Shown: positions 1 through 12,655 of the stretch, one piece after another
Layout: every line of letters begins with the position of its first letter
Position numbering within the stretch: position 1 is the first letter of the stretch
Origin: Trichoplax adhaerens
Lineage: Eukaryota > Placozoa > Uniplacotomia > Trichoplacea > Trichoplacidae
Reading direction: 5' to 3'
DNA length: 64,000 nucleotides
Assembly: GCF_000150275.1 (NCBI RefSeq)
Contig: NW_002060946.1
Span: forward strand, 7,983,379-8,047,378
Made by a program: the position numbers and the translations under genes
The notes under the pieces: generated by a model
Databases searched by the model: none
Told to the model about the DNA's origin: nothing
The model's input: only the letters and a program-made list of their open reading frames with translations

Positions 1-645
1 ACTTTTGCGCTATCCTACAGTCGATGCAAGGATTAGCAGTGAGTAAGTATACTTTATCTCATCGATAACGATCATCCATATATAGTCCACATCAACATGG
101 ATTACGCAAATATGCAGTCGGTTTCTCGTCCAAAATCTGGCTGTATCGATTGTTACAACTACCTTTTGTGGAGTATTCTAAATTAAATGTTAATATCCAC
201 GATGATTTTTTGGATGAGAATTGGTACTTACTCTCCAATCGATAGAAGCAAGAGAAAAAGCTTTTCCTTTTACCTCTATGAAATGAAGCTTTTGCACCAT
301 GATGATATGTGTTAAGATGAGAATTGAAACTTAATCCTCATCTCTGATATCCATCATGATATTGACAAGGGATTTCTTAAACTTACTATCGAATTAGAGC
401 CTAGATAATGATCAATCTTGTCGACTATTTGTGATATCAATTCTACGCTTGTATGTAGATTGCTTAATTTTATGCATCAATCTTATCCATGTATTAAATG
501 AATTTTCGATAGTTAACACAGATTATTTGCGATTGTCGCATTCATGGATGACTACCTTTCTACAATATTATTTACTTATAGTAATTTTGTTCCTGGGTAG
601 TTGGATCTTGATGAAAGTCTTGAATAGCCATCATGGATATTATGT
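1..645. other. no gene recognised
   Basis: AT-rich sequence with scattered short open frames. The longest (431-682, +) encodes a hydrophobic 83-residue peptide with no recognisable domain and no splice-flanked continuation. I see no supportable gene here. Confidence 0.5.
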
Positions 646-1385
646 TCCTTCAGTATCTACACTCTATCAACATGTAAAGTAGTTTTATTTCTGTAGTATT
701 TTTTCTCAAAGATGGAGAATACGAGTAGCTCTTACGCGTTTGGCCTTTGAACTAGATGTGTTGATCATCATTTTGCGGTAAGCTTTCTGATGTCAGTTTG
801 ATCAATCGAAGCTAAAACTATCCTTGTACTAGTTTGTCCCTCTCCAATCCTGACATGGCATTTTATACATTGAGCAAAAAGAACATTCCTATGCATTTAG
901 TCCTTTAATATCTACACTTTAGCAACATGTAAAGTTGCTTTTTTTACAGTATTTTTTCTCAAAGATGGAGAATACGAGTAGCTCTTACGCGTTTGGCCCT
1001 TGAACTACATGTGTTGATCATCATTTTGCGGTAAGCTTTCTGATGTCAGTTTGATCAATCGAAGCTAAAACTATCCTTGTACTAGTTTGTCCCTCTCCAA
1101 TCCTGACATGGCATTTTAGACATTGAGCAAAAAGAACATTCCTATGCATTTAGTCCTTTAATATCTACACTTTATCAACATGTAAAGTTGCTTTTTTTAC
1201 AGTATTTTTTCTCAAAGATGGAGAATACGAGTAGCTCTTACGCGTTTGGCCCTTGAACTACATGTGTTGATCATCATTTTGCGGTAAGCTTTCTGATGTC
1301 AGTTTGATCAATCGAAGGTAAAACTATCCTTGTACTAGTTTGTCCCTCTCCAATCTTGACTTGGCATTTTAGACATTGAGCCCTA
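646..1385. repeat. tandem repeat, unit about 253 bp, nearly 3 copies
   Basis: The same block, containing GATGGAGAATACGAGTAGCT, starts at about 711, 964 and 1217, which gives a period of 253 bp. Copies differ by only a few bases. Each copy also carries a run of T, a TTGATCATCATTTTGCGG stretch and a CTCTCCAATC stretch. The low divergence suggests recent duplication. No open frame runs through the units. Confidence 0.9.
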
Positions 1386-2159
1386 CTTATCCATGTCAAT
1401 GGAGTGGATCTAGACCTGAATGCAATTTTCATCGACTGATTCTGACATCCTTTCTCCAATAGAATCAACATCCAAGTGATTGTCAATGTCGCTGTTTCCT
1501 GGGTAGAAAAAATGGAACTTTTTTTCCCCTCCCCTCGCCCTTGTGATATCCAACAACATTAATTGATAACATAACATGCCCAAGTTGATTAGTCTGACAA
1601 GAGAAGATGACATAGGATGAGAAAAATAGTCCGCGACATAGCATGAGAAAATAGTTGGCGGTCGTTGTCCTCTTGATGACAATTTGATCATGGCTGTTTA
1701 TGTGGCAGTTTGTTCTTCTCGCCCAATGTCATGGCCATGGGAATTCAATCATCATCGACAATCATACAGCTACCAATGGTTTAAGTTGTTTGCAATACAA
1801 GACAAGAATCAAGCAAGCAACTAACCTGAGTAACTCGAGCAACAGTAGACATGGTCGTTGTGATTTCCTTTTTGCAATTCGTCCACCAAAATATCGTCAA
1901 CAAAATCAACTAGCCAAGTTCAAGCTCCTTTTGACACTTCTCAAAATCACCATTGCTTGTCCCTATCCATTTGCATAGGAACAAGGTTATTGCTAGACTA
2001 CGTTAAAGGTGTTTGGAAGTGGAGATATACCTTCCAAAGTCCAAAGGGAATGAAATTATTGCAACACTAGCGAGGACTTTAGGGGCCCTAATTGCAAGCT
2101 GAGTCTGATCCTATTCTACCTTCCCATACAGTCTCGCTAGCTATACTGTTGTCTCATCA

Positions 2160-2935
2160 CGAGTAGTATGCGCCAATCACTACAGAAATTGGCAGTCGTA
2201 AGCCTAGTTAAGATTCCACATATCTTGCATTTGTATCGCCAGGTTGGAGAAAGTACTTTTGCAGCTTCCATGGCTATCCTTAACCTTAAATCTTCTCTTC
2301 TTCCATCTACCCATTGCCCAATTTTTAGACTTAATCCTTTAATAAAACACCAATGCAGCCCTAAAACAGCAGTATTAGCAGATTAGTCATGCCAAGCTGT
2401 TGAAGAAGAAGTACACAAGCGATGGTTGTCGACATGTTGTGCTGGAGTTCATGATATCGATGATGGAGTAAAAATGCAAATCTTCTCTTCTTCCATCTAC
2501 CCATTGCCCAATTTTTAGACTTAATCCTGTAATAAAACACCAATGCAGCCCTAAAACAGCTGTATTAGCAGATTAGTCATGCCAAGCTGTTGAAGAAGAA
2601 GTACACTAGCGATGGTTGTCGACATGTTGTGCTGGAGTTCATGACATCGAGTAAGGAATCCATCCGATCGATGATGGAGTAAAAATGCAAACCTTCTCTT
2701 CCACCATCTACCCATTGCCCAATTTTTAGACTTAATCCTGTAATAAATCACCAATGCAGCCCTAAAACAGCTGTATTAGCAGATTAGTCATGCCAAGCTG
2801 TTGAAGAAGAAGTACACAAGCGATGGTTGCCGACATGTTGTGCTGGAGTTCATGACATCGAGTAAGGAATCCATCCGATCGATGATGGAGTAAAAATGCA
2901 AATCTTCTCTTCTGGATGCAATCAGGAGTAAAACC
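2160..2935. repeat. tandem repeat, unit about 190-210 bp, 3-4 copies
   Basis: A block containing CCATCTACCCATTGCCCAAT followed by AATGCAGCCCTAAAACAGC recurs at about 2303, 2493 and 2703, and a further partial copy runs to about 2935. Units differ by an indel of about 21 bp (ATCGAGTAAGGAATCCATCC is present only in the later copies). Similar minus-strand frames in the three units are only translations of the repeat. Confidence 0.85.
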
Positions 2936-3780
2936 TAGGCTAATCGGCGCCAATCATTACTGGGATGAGGCAGTCTTAAGCCTTATGAAAATGCTGCATT
3001 CGTCTAGATAGCTTGGAGAAAATATTTTTTCAACCTTACGTAGTCAGCATGGTGAGAGTACGGAAGGAGTGCACGATGATTCAATCATGCAGAATCGCAA
3101 AATGGAAGATTAGCAATTGCAATTAATCCTGCTGTAAACCCCCAATGCAGTCCCTAAAAGCTGATCGAATCCATCGGTAGATTACTGGTGTCAAGACGTT
3201 TCCATAAGTTATCGTTGTAAAGGAGTCAAGTAGAGAGTAGAGTAAATCATCCAGTTTTCTACTTTATTATCCGCGATGCAATCATGAGTAAACATGGACG
3301 CATGCAGTTTTCACTAGGACTTGCCTTCTCTTAAGCCTTGTGAAAATGCTCCATTCGTCTAAATAGCTTACAGAAAGTGTTTTTTCAGGCCTACATAGTC
3401 AGCCTGGTGATAGCACTGTCGTAGTAGCGGCCATTTTATCATGCACAATCGTAAAATACAACATCATAAATGCCTTCTAACCCTGCAATAAATCCCCCAA
3501 TGCAGTCTGCTAAAAGCAGATCGAATCCATCGGTAGATTATTGCTGTAAAGCCATTTTAAAAATCATGAGTAAACATAGACGCATCCAGTCATCACTAAG
3601 ACTTGCCTTCTCTTAAGCCTTGTGAAAATGTTCTATCCGTCTAAATAGCTAGCAGAAAGTGTTTTTTCAGGCCTACATAATCAGCCTGGCGATAGTACTG
3701 TGGTAGTAGCGGCCATTTTATCATGCACAATCGTAAAATATAACATCACAAATAGCATCTAACCCTGCAACGTAAAAGCC
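2936..3780. repeat. degenerate repeat family downstream of the 190-210 bp array
   Basis: Three diverged copies (about 2940-3180, 3280-3540 and 3560-3770) share AAGCCTTGTGAAAATGCTCC, a TTTTTTCAGGCCTACATA stretch and AGCGGCCATTTTATCATGCA. They look like older members of a locally expanded sequence. No coding potential is visible. Confidence 0.75.
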
Positions 3781-5690
3781 TGGTATAAGCGATGCTTTTG
3801 ATCATTTAGGTAGATTGATTTCAGCTTCGTAGAAAGAGAAATACCGACGATCGATTTTTATTTGCATACCAAGTCCTAGAAGTTGGAGTGATTGATATTC
3901 AAGAATTGGGTTTACCATGTTTGTCTTGCAAAACAAATTTGCAATGATATGGAAGTCGCTGCACGATTTCTGTTAAGTTTGTTGTTGGTAGATGGAGAAT
4001 TATGGTTGTTGCAACGAGTCTTTCCTTGTCTACCCAAGCTTGTTCTACGATATCGTAGAATCTCCAATGGATTGAGAATCAGTAATGCAATCTGTTATTG
4101 CATATTGATAGTGCCATTGAAATGTGGAGTAGAGTTAACAGAGCAGTTTTTTGGGGGGGATTGCCTATGGATATCAAAGACTCCCTGAGCATCACTCTAC
4201 TGTAACTGTGGACTCATGATGCGTTGGAATCTCCTATGAAGAATACTTTACTTTGACGATAGCATACTCCAATAAACGCTAATGTTGGAAATGAGTGCTG
4301 TGTAGACTTGTATAAAATAGGAAAGTACAAATGGAAGGTAGAATAACAGTTCTGAACAGATCAATAGTTGGGCTAAGGCATGCATACATGTTATAATTTC
4401 ACTTCTGCGACAAGGTAAAGTCCAGTAAATGTCTACAAGTAGCTGCCGACTTCAACGCCCTTTTACTTCACGTTCAACACAGCAAAAGACTGTCAAGATG
4501 CAACTTTTATTAGCAAAGATACATCTACAACTTTTGACCACCCCACTCCACTTTAATGTTCCCGTTTATATAGGAACCGTCTAATTTGGAAACGGCAACA
4601 GTAGAATTCATTATTCTACCTTACTAGGAGAAACATCGCGAAGTAAGATGTTCCTTGCAACGCTTTTCTATCAGGAAATTTTATTTTAAATCGCTTACTC
4701 AAACTTCATCTTAACTCGTAGATTGTCTAATTCAACTATCATCCACTACAACTTCAATCATCTTACGGCTTAACTATCACATAATAATAATAATCAATAT
4801 CAAATATGTAATGAACTTCCACATTAAGGCATTACTTGTCTTACCTAGCACTACAAATCGGGATATTTCTCCATACTCGCTATTACTGTCCTAATTAAAC
4901 TATCCTAACGACAAGGCAACACTCTAACAATATTGTAGTAGTTAGACTGTGCTAGCTTCGTTGATCGTTGTCAAGTAAGCGATGGCGTTAATCCTTGATA
5001 GAAGAAGAGATAGTTCTACATAGGAAAGTCTAGTTGAAAGGACCAGTTGCAAGTCTTGTAGCTATCATCAATTGGCAATAAACCAACTCAAAATCGATAT
5101 TGACTTTCGGCACAACCGGCCATGACAACGTCAGATCGTTGCTCTGTGCATGCTATCGCCATACTTTCAAAGCATGCAAGTAAGGCAATGAACTGAAATG
5201 ACTACAATCATATTAGGTTTAGAATGACGAAAAGATTATACTTCGAGTTGCCATGATATCGATCATGTAAGTGCCTATCGTTACTGCTAAGAAAAGGTAA
5301 CTGATAATCCATGGTAAAAGAACTGTTTGACAGTGTGGAACAGAACAAAGTTGAACAAGAAAAATGGAGCCTTGGCATGTTACGAATTATGCTTGGAGGT
5401 GAATGGTATGTCCACTCGTCTATACGGTAATAAATGTAAAAATATCTCACGATGATTCGAGCTAAGCTAGTCTAATTCTTACAAAATAAACTATCTCAGG
5501 CAGATAGAATCAAAAAAGTCTTTTAGGACAGAGCTAAGAATAGTAGAGCAATCATGAACTACAACAGAATCTGATGGAAAGTATCTTGAGCTTAAAAAAA
5601 AGTGTCGTCTAGTCTAGTGCAAGCTGATCTCTCCAGTTCTTCAACACATTTCTTAACTTCTGAATCAATTTCATTTCTTTCTAATTCTTA
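3781..5690. other. no gene recognised
   Basis: The longest open frames (3892-4188 + and 5208-5450 -) have no recognisable motif, no clear splice-flanked continuation and unremarkable composition. Nothing else stands out. Confidence 0.45.
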
Positions 5691-5697
5691 ATTTCTT

Positions 5698-5880
5698 AAA
5701 TTCATTTTGTTCCATCTATGGACGGTAAAAGTCGCCTAAACAGACTGGAGTTGTCAAATAGACCACTTTTCCTCAACTAGATCATCTATACATTTTGTTC
5801 CATCTATGGACGGTAAAAGTCGCCTACAAACAGACTCGAGCCGTCAAATAGACCACTTTTCCTCAACTACATTATCAATA
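5698..5880. repeat. two-copy tandem repeat, unit about 90 bp
   Basis: The block CATTTTGTTCCATCTATGGA followed by CGGTAAAAGTCGCCTA and AATAGACCACTTTTCCTCAA occurs twice head to tail with only a few differences. Confidence 0.85.
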
Positions 5881-6429
5881 CGTTTTGCACTACGAATTAA
5901 TCTATTTAAAGTTTCATTACTCTAACATGAATGTCTAACACTATAAGTTATTGGCCATCATCACCATGATAGCCCATCAAGTTACATAAATCTTGCACCA
6001 TAGTTTACAAACTGGCTAATACCGTGAGATTGGAAGATAGAGTTTCAAGATCGATTGCAATTGGCAAGAGAGAAAGAAACAGTCCTTGATAGAAGAACTG
6101 ATCTACCAAACAGCGTGCAATTTAGCAAGAGATCAGAGTCTCCATTTTACTTTCAAGGCAAATGTAAATTGCCACTGCATACAGAAATATACGTATAGAG
6201 TCCTTGGTAGAAGAATTAATTTATATCAACAACATAAAGTTAATAAGAAGCCGAAGTTTTGTTACATTATTTTGGAGACACTGCATCATAACTCATCTCC
6301 CTGTTGCAGTGTTATGGCTCTGTAGAGTAGAGATTCGAGTAGAAATATTGATATTAGGACAATTTTATTAGCTTGCCCATATTTAATCAGCTTCTAATTT
6401 AGACATATTGCATTTTAATATAATAGTGA

Positions 6430-7172
6430 CTTTTTTGTGAGACTGTGATATATCTATGACAGATATCTATTCTGAAACTGTTAGCTACCTGTTAGATCGG
6501 GTAAATCGGTCAATTTTTAAAACATAAACGATATTTTTTTCATTGTCGTTCACATCTCATCAACGCGAGGGCCAATGCTTGAAAATTGTTTTTAATTTTA
6601 TTTACTTTAATAGGGAGTTAACTGTGATATATCTTTGACAGATATCTATTCTGAAACTGCTAGCTACCCGTTAGATCGGGTAAATCGATCAATTTTTAAA
6701 ACATAAACGATATTTTTTCCCCGTTGTCGTTCACATCTCATCAACACGGGGCCAATGCTTGGAAATTGTTTTTAATTAATTTTATTTACTTTAATAGGGA
6801 GTTAACTGCGATATACCTTTGACAGATATCTATTCTGAAATTGCTAGCTACCCACTAGATCGGGTAAATCGGTCAATTTTTTGTAAACATAAACGATATT
6901 TTTTTCCCGTTGTCGTTCACATCTCATCAACACGAGGGCCAATGCTTGGAAATTGTTTTTAATTAATTTTATTTACTTTAATAGGGAGTTAACTGCGATA
7001 TACCTTGGACAGATATCTATTCTGAAATTGCTAGCTACCCACTAGATCGGGTAAATCGGTCAATTTTTTATAAACATAAACGATATTTTTTTCCCGTTGT
7101 CGTTCACATCTCATCAACACGAGGGCCAATGCTTGGAAATTGCTCTTAATTTTATTTACTTTAATGGGGAGT
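6430..7172. repeat. tandem repeat, unit about 180-187 bp, 4 copies
   Basis: GACAGATATCTATTCTGAAA recurs at about 6458, 6637, 6821 and 7008. Each copy continues into a GATCGGGTAAATCG stretch, an AACATAAACGATATTTTTT stretch, CGTTCACATCTCATCAAC and a TTTTATTTACTTTAATAGGG stretch. Copies 2 to 4 are closest to each other. No reading frame is conserved. Confidence 0.9.
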
Positions 7173-7484
7173 TAATAACATAATACGAAACTGGCCGAAT
7201 AAGGCAATCTAGTGATATATTAGAAGGGAATGGAGAATAATCTATTTATAGTTCCAATCACTGTCATTGTAAGTAACTAAGGAAAGTTCTAGATGAGCTC
7301 CAAAAAATATTCCGTGTATAAACATAATGCAATCTCATTACCTTCAAGAATTTTTTTCGATGTCTATCTTTGTAAATACTGTTGCCTTCATTAGGTAGCA
7401 GTAGATGTTACAAATATAAATTTGTAACAAGGAAAAGTGAAACAAATATAGAAATTTAAATACTCTCTACTGTCAGGTTTGTCC

Positions 7485-7825
7485 TGCCTGACCTTTAACT
7501 ACGGTACGACTACAACTACTGACAATTTTCCTATCGTTAGGAGAAACAGTCAACACCACTAGTCTCTCCAATCATAATTGAACCCAAACTTTATTGAAAA
7601 AGTCAAATCAATTAATCGAAAATCGATATCAACTAATATTAACCTATCAGTTTTTAGATAACCTACGGTACAACTACAACTACTGACAATTTTCCTATCG
7701 TTAGGAGAAACAGTCAACACCACTAGTCTCTCCAATCATAATTTGAACCCAAACTTTATTGAAAAAATCAATCGAAAATCGACATCCACTAATATTAACC
7801 TATCAGTTTTTAGATAATATTATAC
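7485..7825. repeat. two-copy tandem repeat, unit about 164 bp
   Basis: The block ACTACTGACAATTTTCCTAT plus CGTTAGGAGAAACAGTCAAC and the stretch ending in TAACCTATCAGTTTTTAGAT occurs twice head to tail, with small indels. Confidence 0.85.
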
Positions 7826-8579
7826 AACGATTCAGTTATCGATGAAAAGTATGTACAACATTATAGATAATTTACTAGATAAGTTATTTTTAAAGAGATC
7901 ATGTTACGGCAGCGAAGCAATAATTGAACCCATAGCGGTAGACAAAATGAGTCGCTGATCCATTGGAAGATTTCAAACTGAATAATATCAACACTAGGAC
8001 ACCTAAATTACGGTAAAAGTGTATCAAAATGCGCTATGCCGTGTAAGTAAGAAAATACTTCTTAAAATTAGAGTTGAACTTAATCGACGAGGTGTCTAAA
8101 TCTTTGCTTTGCTCACTAGCACAGGAAAAATGTTCCCGATAACGCAGATATCATTCCTGATAGGTGATTCAAGAGTGCGACTTAATTATTGATCGTAAAT
8201 GACCTCGTCTGGCTTTAATGTAATAATCCCAGAATCAACTGGGGAAGGAGCTTATTCAACGTCATTAAAATTGATCATTTTTCAATTGCCACTGCAGAGA
8301 GAGGAATGTACGTCTATAGTTCTTAGTTGAAGAATCAAGTTATATACGTGTATGGAATTGCCCCTAGTTAGCCGAAAAGGATGCTATCGTTTTAATACGA
8401 TTAACTGTACTATAGTTCAACATGGATGGTATCATGGTTTATCATTATCGCAAGGAGAATGAGCTTTGCAATTAATACATTTAGCAAGACTATAATCCAT
8501 CTTCGCCATAGCTTCATGATTCAAATGATAATTATACGATATTCATTTCTTCCGAGTATATTACTAGCAGAAATCCACA

Positions 8580-9690
8580 TTTGGAACCAACTTCAGTAGA
8601 GCTTTATTCTTTATTGATGGTAAACTGACAGAAAAACGTTTTCTTGTCTACTTGATTGCGCAGTAGTTCCTTGCTAAAAGCAACTACATTCCCCGTGAAT
8701 TCTTCACTTTTTCAACGTGTACCATATTGACTAGCATGAATACTTGAAAGATGATTCGAATAAAAGATCAACTCAATTCTGTAATCAAATCAAGAAGAAT
8801 CATAATTTATATCATCATTATGGATGCTTTCATGGTCACTTTTTGTTCGTCATTTTCTGCAATCACTTGCTATTACACAGTCTGTTATAGTAATTGATGT
8901 ATCTAATTCTACCATTTTGTTCTTTAGATGATGTCTTCTCTCTCTTAAGCTATCAATACTAACGATTTCTATCTCAGATTTACTTGCAGCAGTAGCAGTA
9001 TTACTATTTTTCTACGTTACTCCACGATGGCTTACATGCACTGCTCTACAGTAACTATCACATTATATACAATCCTAATCTATAATAAAGTCTTCATTTT
9101 TCTCTTAAAATCTTGTGTAATTCTCTGCGTGGTAACGAAGTCCACTACTGCTGATATATCCGAATCCTCTATCATAATGATTTTCAAAATTTTCCAGTAT
9201 TTAGGTATCTTAACCATCTTATATTATCGGGACACCTGGTAAATCGCTATAGAATAATCTCACAATAGCACCACAAGGAAAGATATAATGTATAAATTAC
9301 AACTGGGGCTTCGAAAATAGTTATTCCTTGCCAGTAACTGGAATCTCCATATTTAAAACAGACTACAATGGAAAATTTTATTCTTGATAATAAATTGACA
9401 GACAAGCGTTTTTCTTGTCTACTTAATAGCAGTGTAATTCATTGTGATAGTAAATTATGATCTAAGATTGCATGGCATTCATTTAAATCTCACTACCATT
9501 AATTACATGGACGATTAATCCATTTGTTGTGCTATACTGTATGATATCCAATTGCTTGCTAAAAGCAGCTCAATTTCCATCACACTCTTCATCTTCTGAA
9601 TGTGTACAATATTGATTAGCGTGGATAATTAAGAGATCATTCAAATAAAATATCACCTAAATTGTGTAATAAAATAAAAAATAATTTATA
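8580..9690. repeat. diverged direct duplication (about 8580-8830 and 9340-9690)
   Basis: The two segments share, in the same order, GACAGA(A/C)AA(A/G)CG followed by TTTCTTGTCTACTT, then TTGCTAAAAGCA, then a GTGTACxATATTGA stretch and an AATAAAA-rich tail. They differ at many positions and by indels, so the duplication is old. The small open frame 9027-9242 lies between them and has no recognisable function. Confidence 0.6.
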
Positions 9691-10129
9691 ACGTTGTAGA
9701 AATACCTTCACTCTCATAAAACTACTCAAGAATAATCCGATAGGAGTATTCGTATCAATTTTTAGTCAAGCAAATAAAATGGCTCTTTTAAGTTAAATTT
9801 AAGTTCATAAAAGAAAAGCGTAGCTTGAGTTAAGGCTTCAAGTTGGTATTTTACAGATTTTCAAGCTTGTTAACAATTTCTTTACAGCTATAAATACTAT
9901 CAACACTTGCTACAAATGCATAAAGAATTCCGGTAGAATCACGTATTTTAGCTATGTACAAGATAGAATCCTAAATAGTATGCTAAAGTATTATCGTAAA
10001 AGATACAAATGACCTCAACAAAACATCGGTTATGATACATTTTAGCTTCTTAGAAGCAATTGTAACCACCATTTAAAGATGAAGAGCAATTAAAATCGAG
10101 ATAAAAGAATAAGCTAAAACCGATTCATT

Positions 10130-11227
10130 TTAAACTGAATAACTATTATGGCGTGAATAATGGTCGTTATAGCAAAAATCGCGAAATAGTTTAACTTGGT
10201 GAACAGCTAATTTATTATTTGTATAATTAGATTGACTTAGTTCCATAGAAGAATTTCGTTCACGTCTTGAAAGAAAATTCCTTGCGAAAGAGTCACGAAA
10301 TGACTGATGAGATCGAGCATAAATAATAGGATTAATAGCACCATTAACGTAACTTACAACGTGAGCAAAGGAATAAACAATTCGAAATGTATTAATATTT
10401 TGTGAAATTATCCTTGGCGCAAAGGTAATTAACAAGAAACATGTATAAAGAGGAATCCAACAGATGAACATCAAACCGACAATAATAACTAACATTTTAA
10501 ATACTTTCTTATTAATTCGATTGAATGTTTGACGATTTTGACTTGCTTGGCGGCCCTGGCGATCTTTTAAGAAGACACCAACACGCCAATATAATATACT
10601 GGTAGTACATAGCGGTAGAATAAAAATCAGCACAGTTAACGAAATGATGTAGACTTGATCCAATATAGCCCGTAAGGATCGATTCGCATGGAAGACATGC
10701 ACACATACTTGGACACCATTTAATACGTAGTAGTTCACGCTGGCAATAATTGGTAATGCAGTTAATATAGCTGCAATCCATATTACACCGATAATCCAAA
10801 AAGTGGTACGGGCAGTAATCTTACGTTTATGTGGATGACAAATATAACGATAGCGTTCAATGGCGATAATCATAGCTGTAAAGCCCGATGCAGCTACAAA
10901 AGCATTTGGTAAGCCATGAAAGATGTGGCATGCTATACGTCCAAAAACCCAATTTCTCTTGGTTATATTACGACTAAAATTAACTGGCATGGTAATTAGT
11001 GTAACACATAAATCACAAATTGCCAAGTTTACAATTAGGATATTCATCGGGATTCTCATACGTCGCCTTTTATCCAATATATAGCAAACTACAACTAAAG
11101 AATTGCCAACGGCAGACATTATAAATATTATGCTGTAAAGTGTACTTAAAATGATAGTATAAGCTAGTGGTTGCTGGAACGTTACTTTCGTTGTTGGATA
11201 GATGGTCGTATAATTGCTAACAGCCAT
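10130..11227 (-). CDS. class A (rhodopsin-like) G-protein-coupled receptor, peptide-receptor type, intronless
   Basis: A 365-residue intronless receptor with seven hydrophobic segments, predicted in the plasma membrane. Class A landmarks appear in order: GN in TM1 (SAVGNSLVV), LAICD in TM2, a Cys at the start of TM3 (RIACHIF), ERY in place of DRY after TM3, a Trp in TM4 (WIIGVIW), an extracellular-loop-2 Cys (VQVCVHV), CWIP in TM6 and NPIIY in TM7. The start is the Met before an extracellular N-terminus containing an N-glycosylation sequon (SNYT). The Ser/Asn-rich C-tail has no obvious palmitoylation cysteine near helix 8. The overall pattern resembles neuropeptide receptors (orexin, NPFF and galanin types), but the ligand cannot be read from sequence. 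URB2 lies downstream in window order on the same strand with no sign of co-transcription. Confidence 0.92.
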   Translation of the reverse strand: MAVSNYTTIYPTTKVTFQQPLAYTIILSTLYSIIFIMSAVGNSLVVVCYILDKRRRMRIPMNILIVNLAICDLCVTLITMPVNFSRNITKRNWVFGRIACHIFHGLPNAFVAASGFTAMIIAIERYRYICHPHKRKITARTTFWIIGVIWIAAILTALPIIASVNYYVLNGVQVCVHVFHANRSLRAILDQVYIISLTVLIFILPLCTTSILYWRVGVFLKDRQGRQASQNRQTFNRINKKVFKMLVIIVGLMFICWIPLYTCFLLITFAPRIISQNINTFRIVYSFAHVVSYVNGAINPIIYARSHQSFRDSFARNFLSRRERNSSMELSQSNYTNNKLAVHQVKLFRDFCYNDHYSRHNSYSV

Positions 11228-12655
11228 ATTTTTACCATTGATCTTAATCTGAGCAAATCGGTATCACGGAGAAGAATTTTTTTAATAGGCAGATGAATCA
11301 GCAGTTTTGAAGGACCAATTAATAATGTATCTGGTCTTGAATCACTTCGTAAAATGAAGAAATCATTGGATCATCATTGCCAAGAGGAATACACACCGCT
11401 AGCTAAATTTCTAATCATTTAATAGTATATCCCATCAGCAGTATAATCCAATCAAAATCTAGACTAAACCTGGTGTTGTACACTCGTCGTAAAGAAGGTA
11501 AGCTAGTCCGTCAAAATTTCACGGAATAGCTAAATAGTTTATGCATACGAAAGTAGCAATCTGTTAAGTCAAAATCGATATTTACCTGAGATGGAGATGA
11601 TATTTAATTGGTTGTGCATTTATATGTCAATATTGCAATACTGTATCCGACCTTCAACTTATTGCTATCATCAATAAGGTCATCAGGATAATCTAGATCA
11701 TTATCAAAGCGTAGTATTTAGTCGTAATGGTATCGATGCAGAAAACAAAAGAGGATAGTCTGATTAATTAAAATACGATCATGGAACAAATCAAGCCTAG
11801 TATAGAAACAAAGATAGAATGAATCAAATGAGGTATTGAAAAGTAGATCTGGGGTTCATATATTATCTAGAAATTTCTCAATTAAATATGATCTGTAGCG
11901 ATAGGATAATCGTAATCTACTTTAGCATTAGCTTAACTTGAGTCTTAGCAATGTTGAAGGCGCCAAATTTTAGCATTAATGCAAGATTAACACAATCATA
12001 TCAAACAAAGTTACACTTATAAATGCCCATTTATAAGGTACTCAATAAAATATGAAATCGGAAAATTATCCTTCCTTATAGATCATAGCGAATTGATGTA
12101 TTGATATAGCAAAAAGTCCTTTTTGCTATGGAACAGACCTAATAAACAATTGACTACAAATAAAAATATTGGCGTAACATAAGACTAGCATATGCCTTTC
12201 CTTGTTTTATCAATGTTGTATTTACTTAACCGAATTGATACTAAAAATATAAGATTCAAGGCGCAATTAGAATAACAAGAGTTCATTCAAATTGTCCCAT
12301 TTATTCATCATGATTTATGACGTTATAAAACGTGGTATACAAGTAGTAATTCAATTTGGTAATGAATAAGCCCACTGCTAAAAACTATGTTATTATACAT
12401 CCATCAAGCAAATATATTACAATTTAATGCTATATCGATTGGCTTAACGTTCCATTTCGCTGTGTTCGAAATTATCTACACATGTGCATGCACAATCCTT
12501 GGCCATCTTTCAATCTAATGAATATAATGTTTACAACGTAACAGATGATCCATTATTATTTACTAATATAATCCTATTACTAATGTAGCATCCTAGAATA
12601 CTAATTCAATCTCGACGTTTTGGGCTGTACAGCCTTAATAACTATATTGTCATTC
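11228..12655. other. intergenic, no gene recognised
   Basis: AT-rich stretch between the 5' end of the GPCR and the 3' end of URB2. It should hold the receptor's 5' UTR and promoter and the URB2 3' UTR. I found no convincing exon, repeat array or RNA gene. Confidence 0.5.

Noticed and set aside
2361-2953. Three similar minus-strand frames of 60-67 residues
   Set aside because: They look like a small gene family but are the same frame read through a tandem repeat, with unstable ends.
10512-10799. 95-residue minus-strand frame
   Set aside because: An out-of-frame shadow within the GPCR coding sequence.
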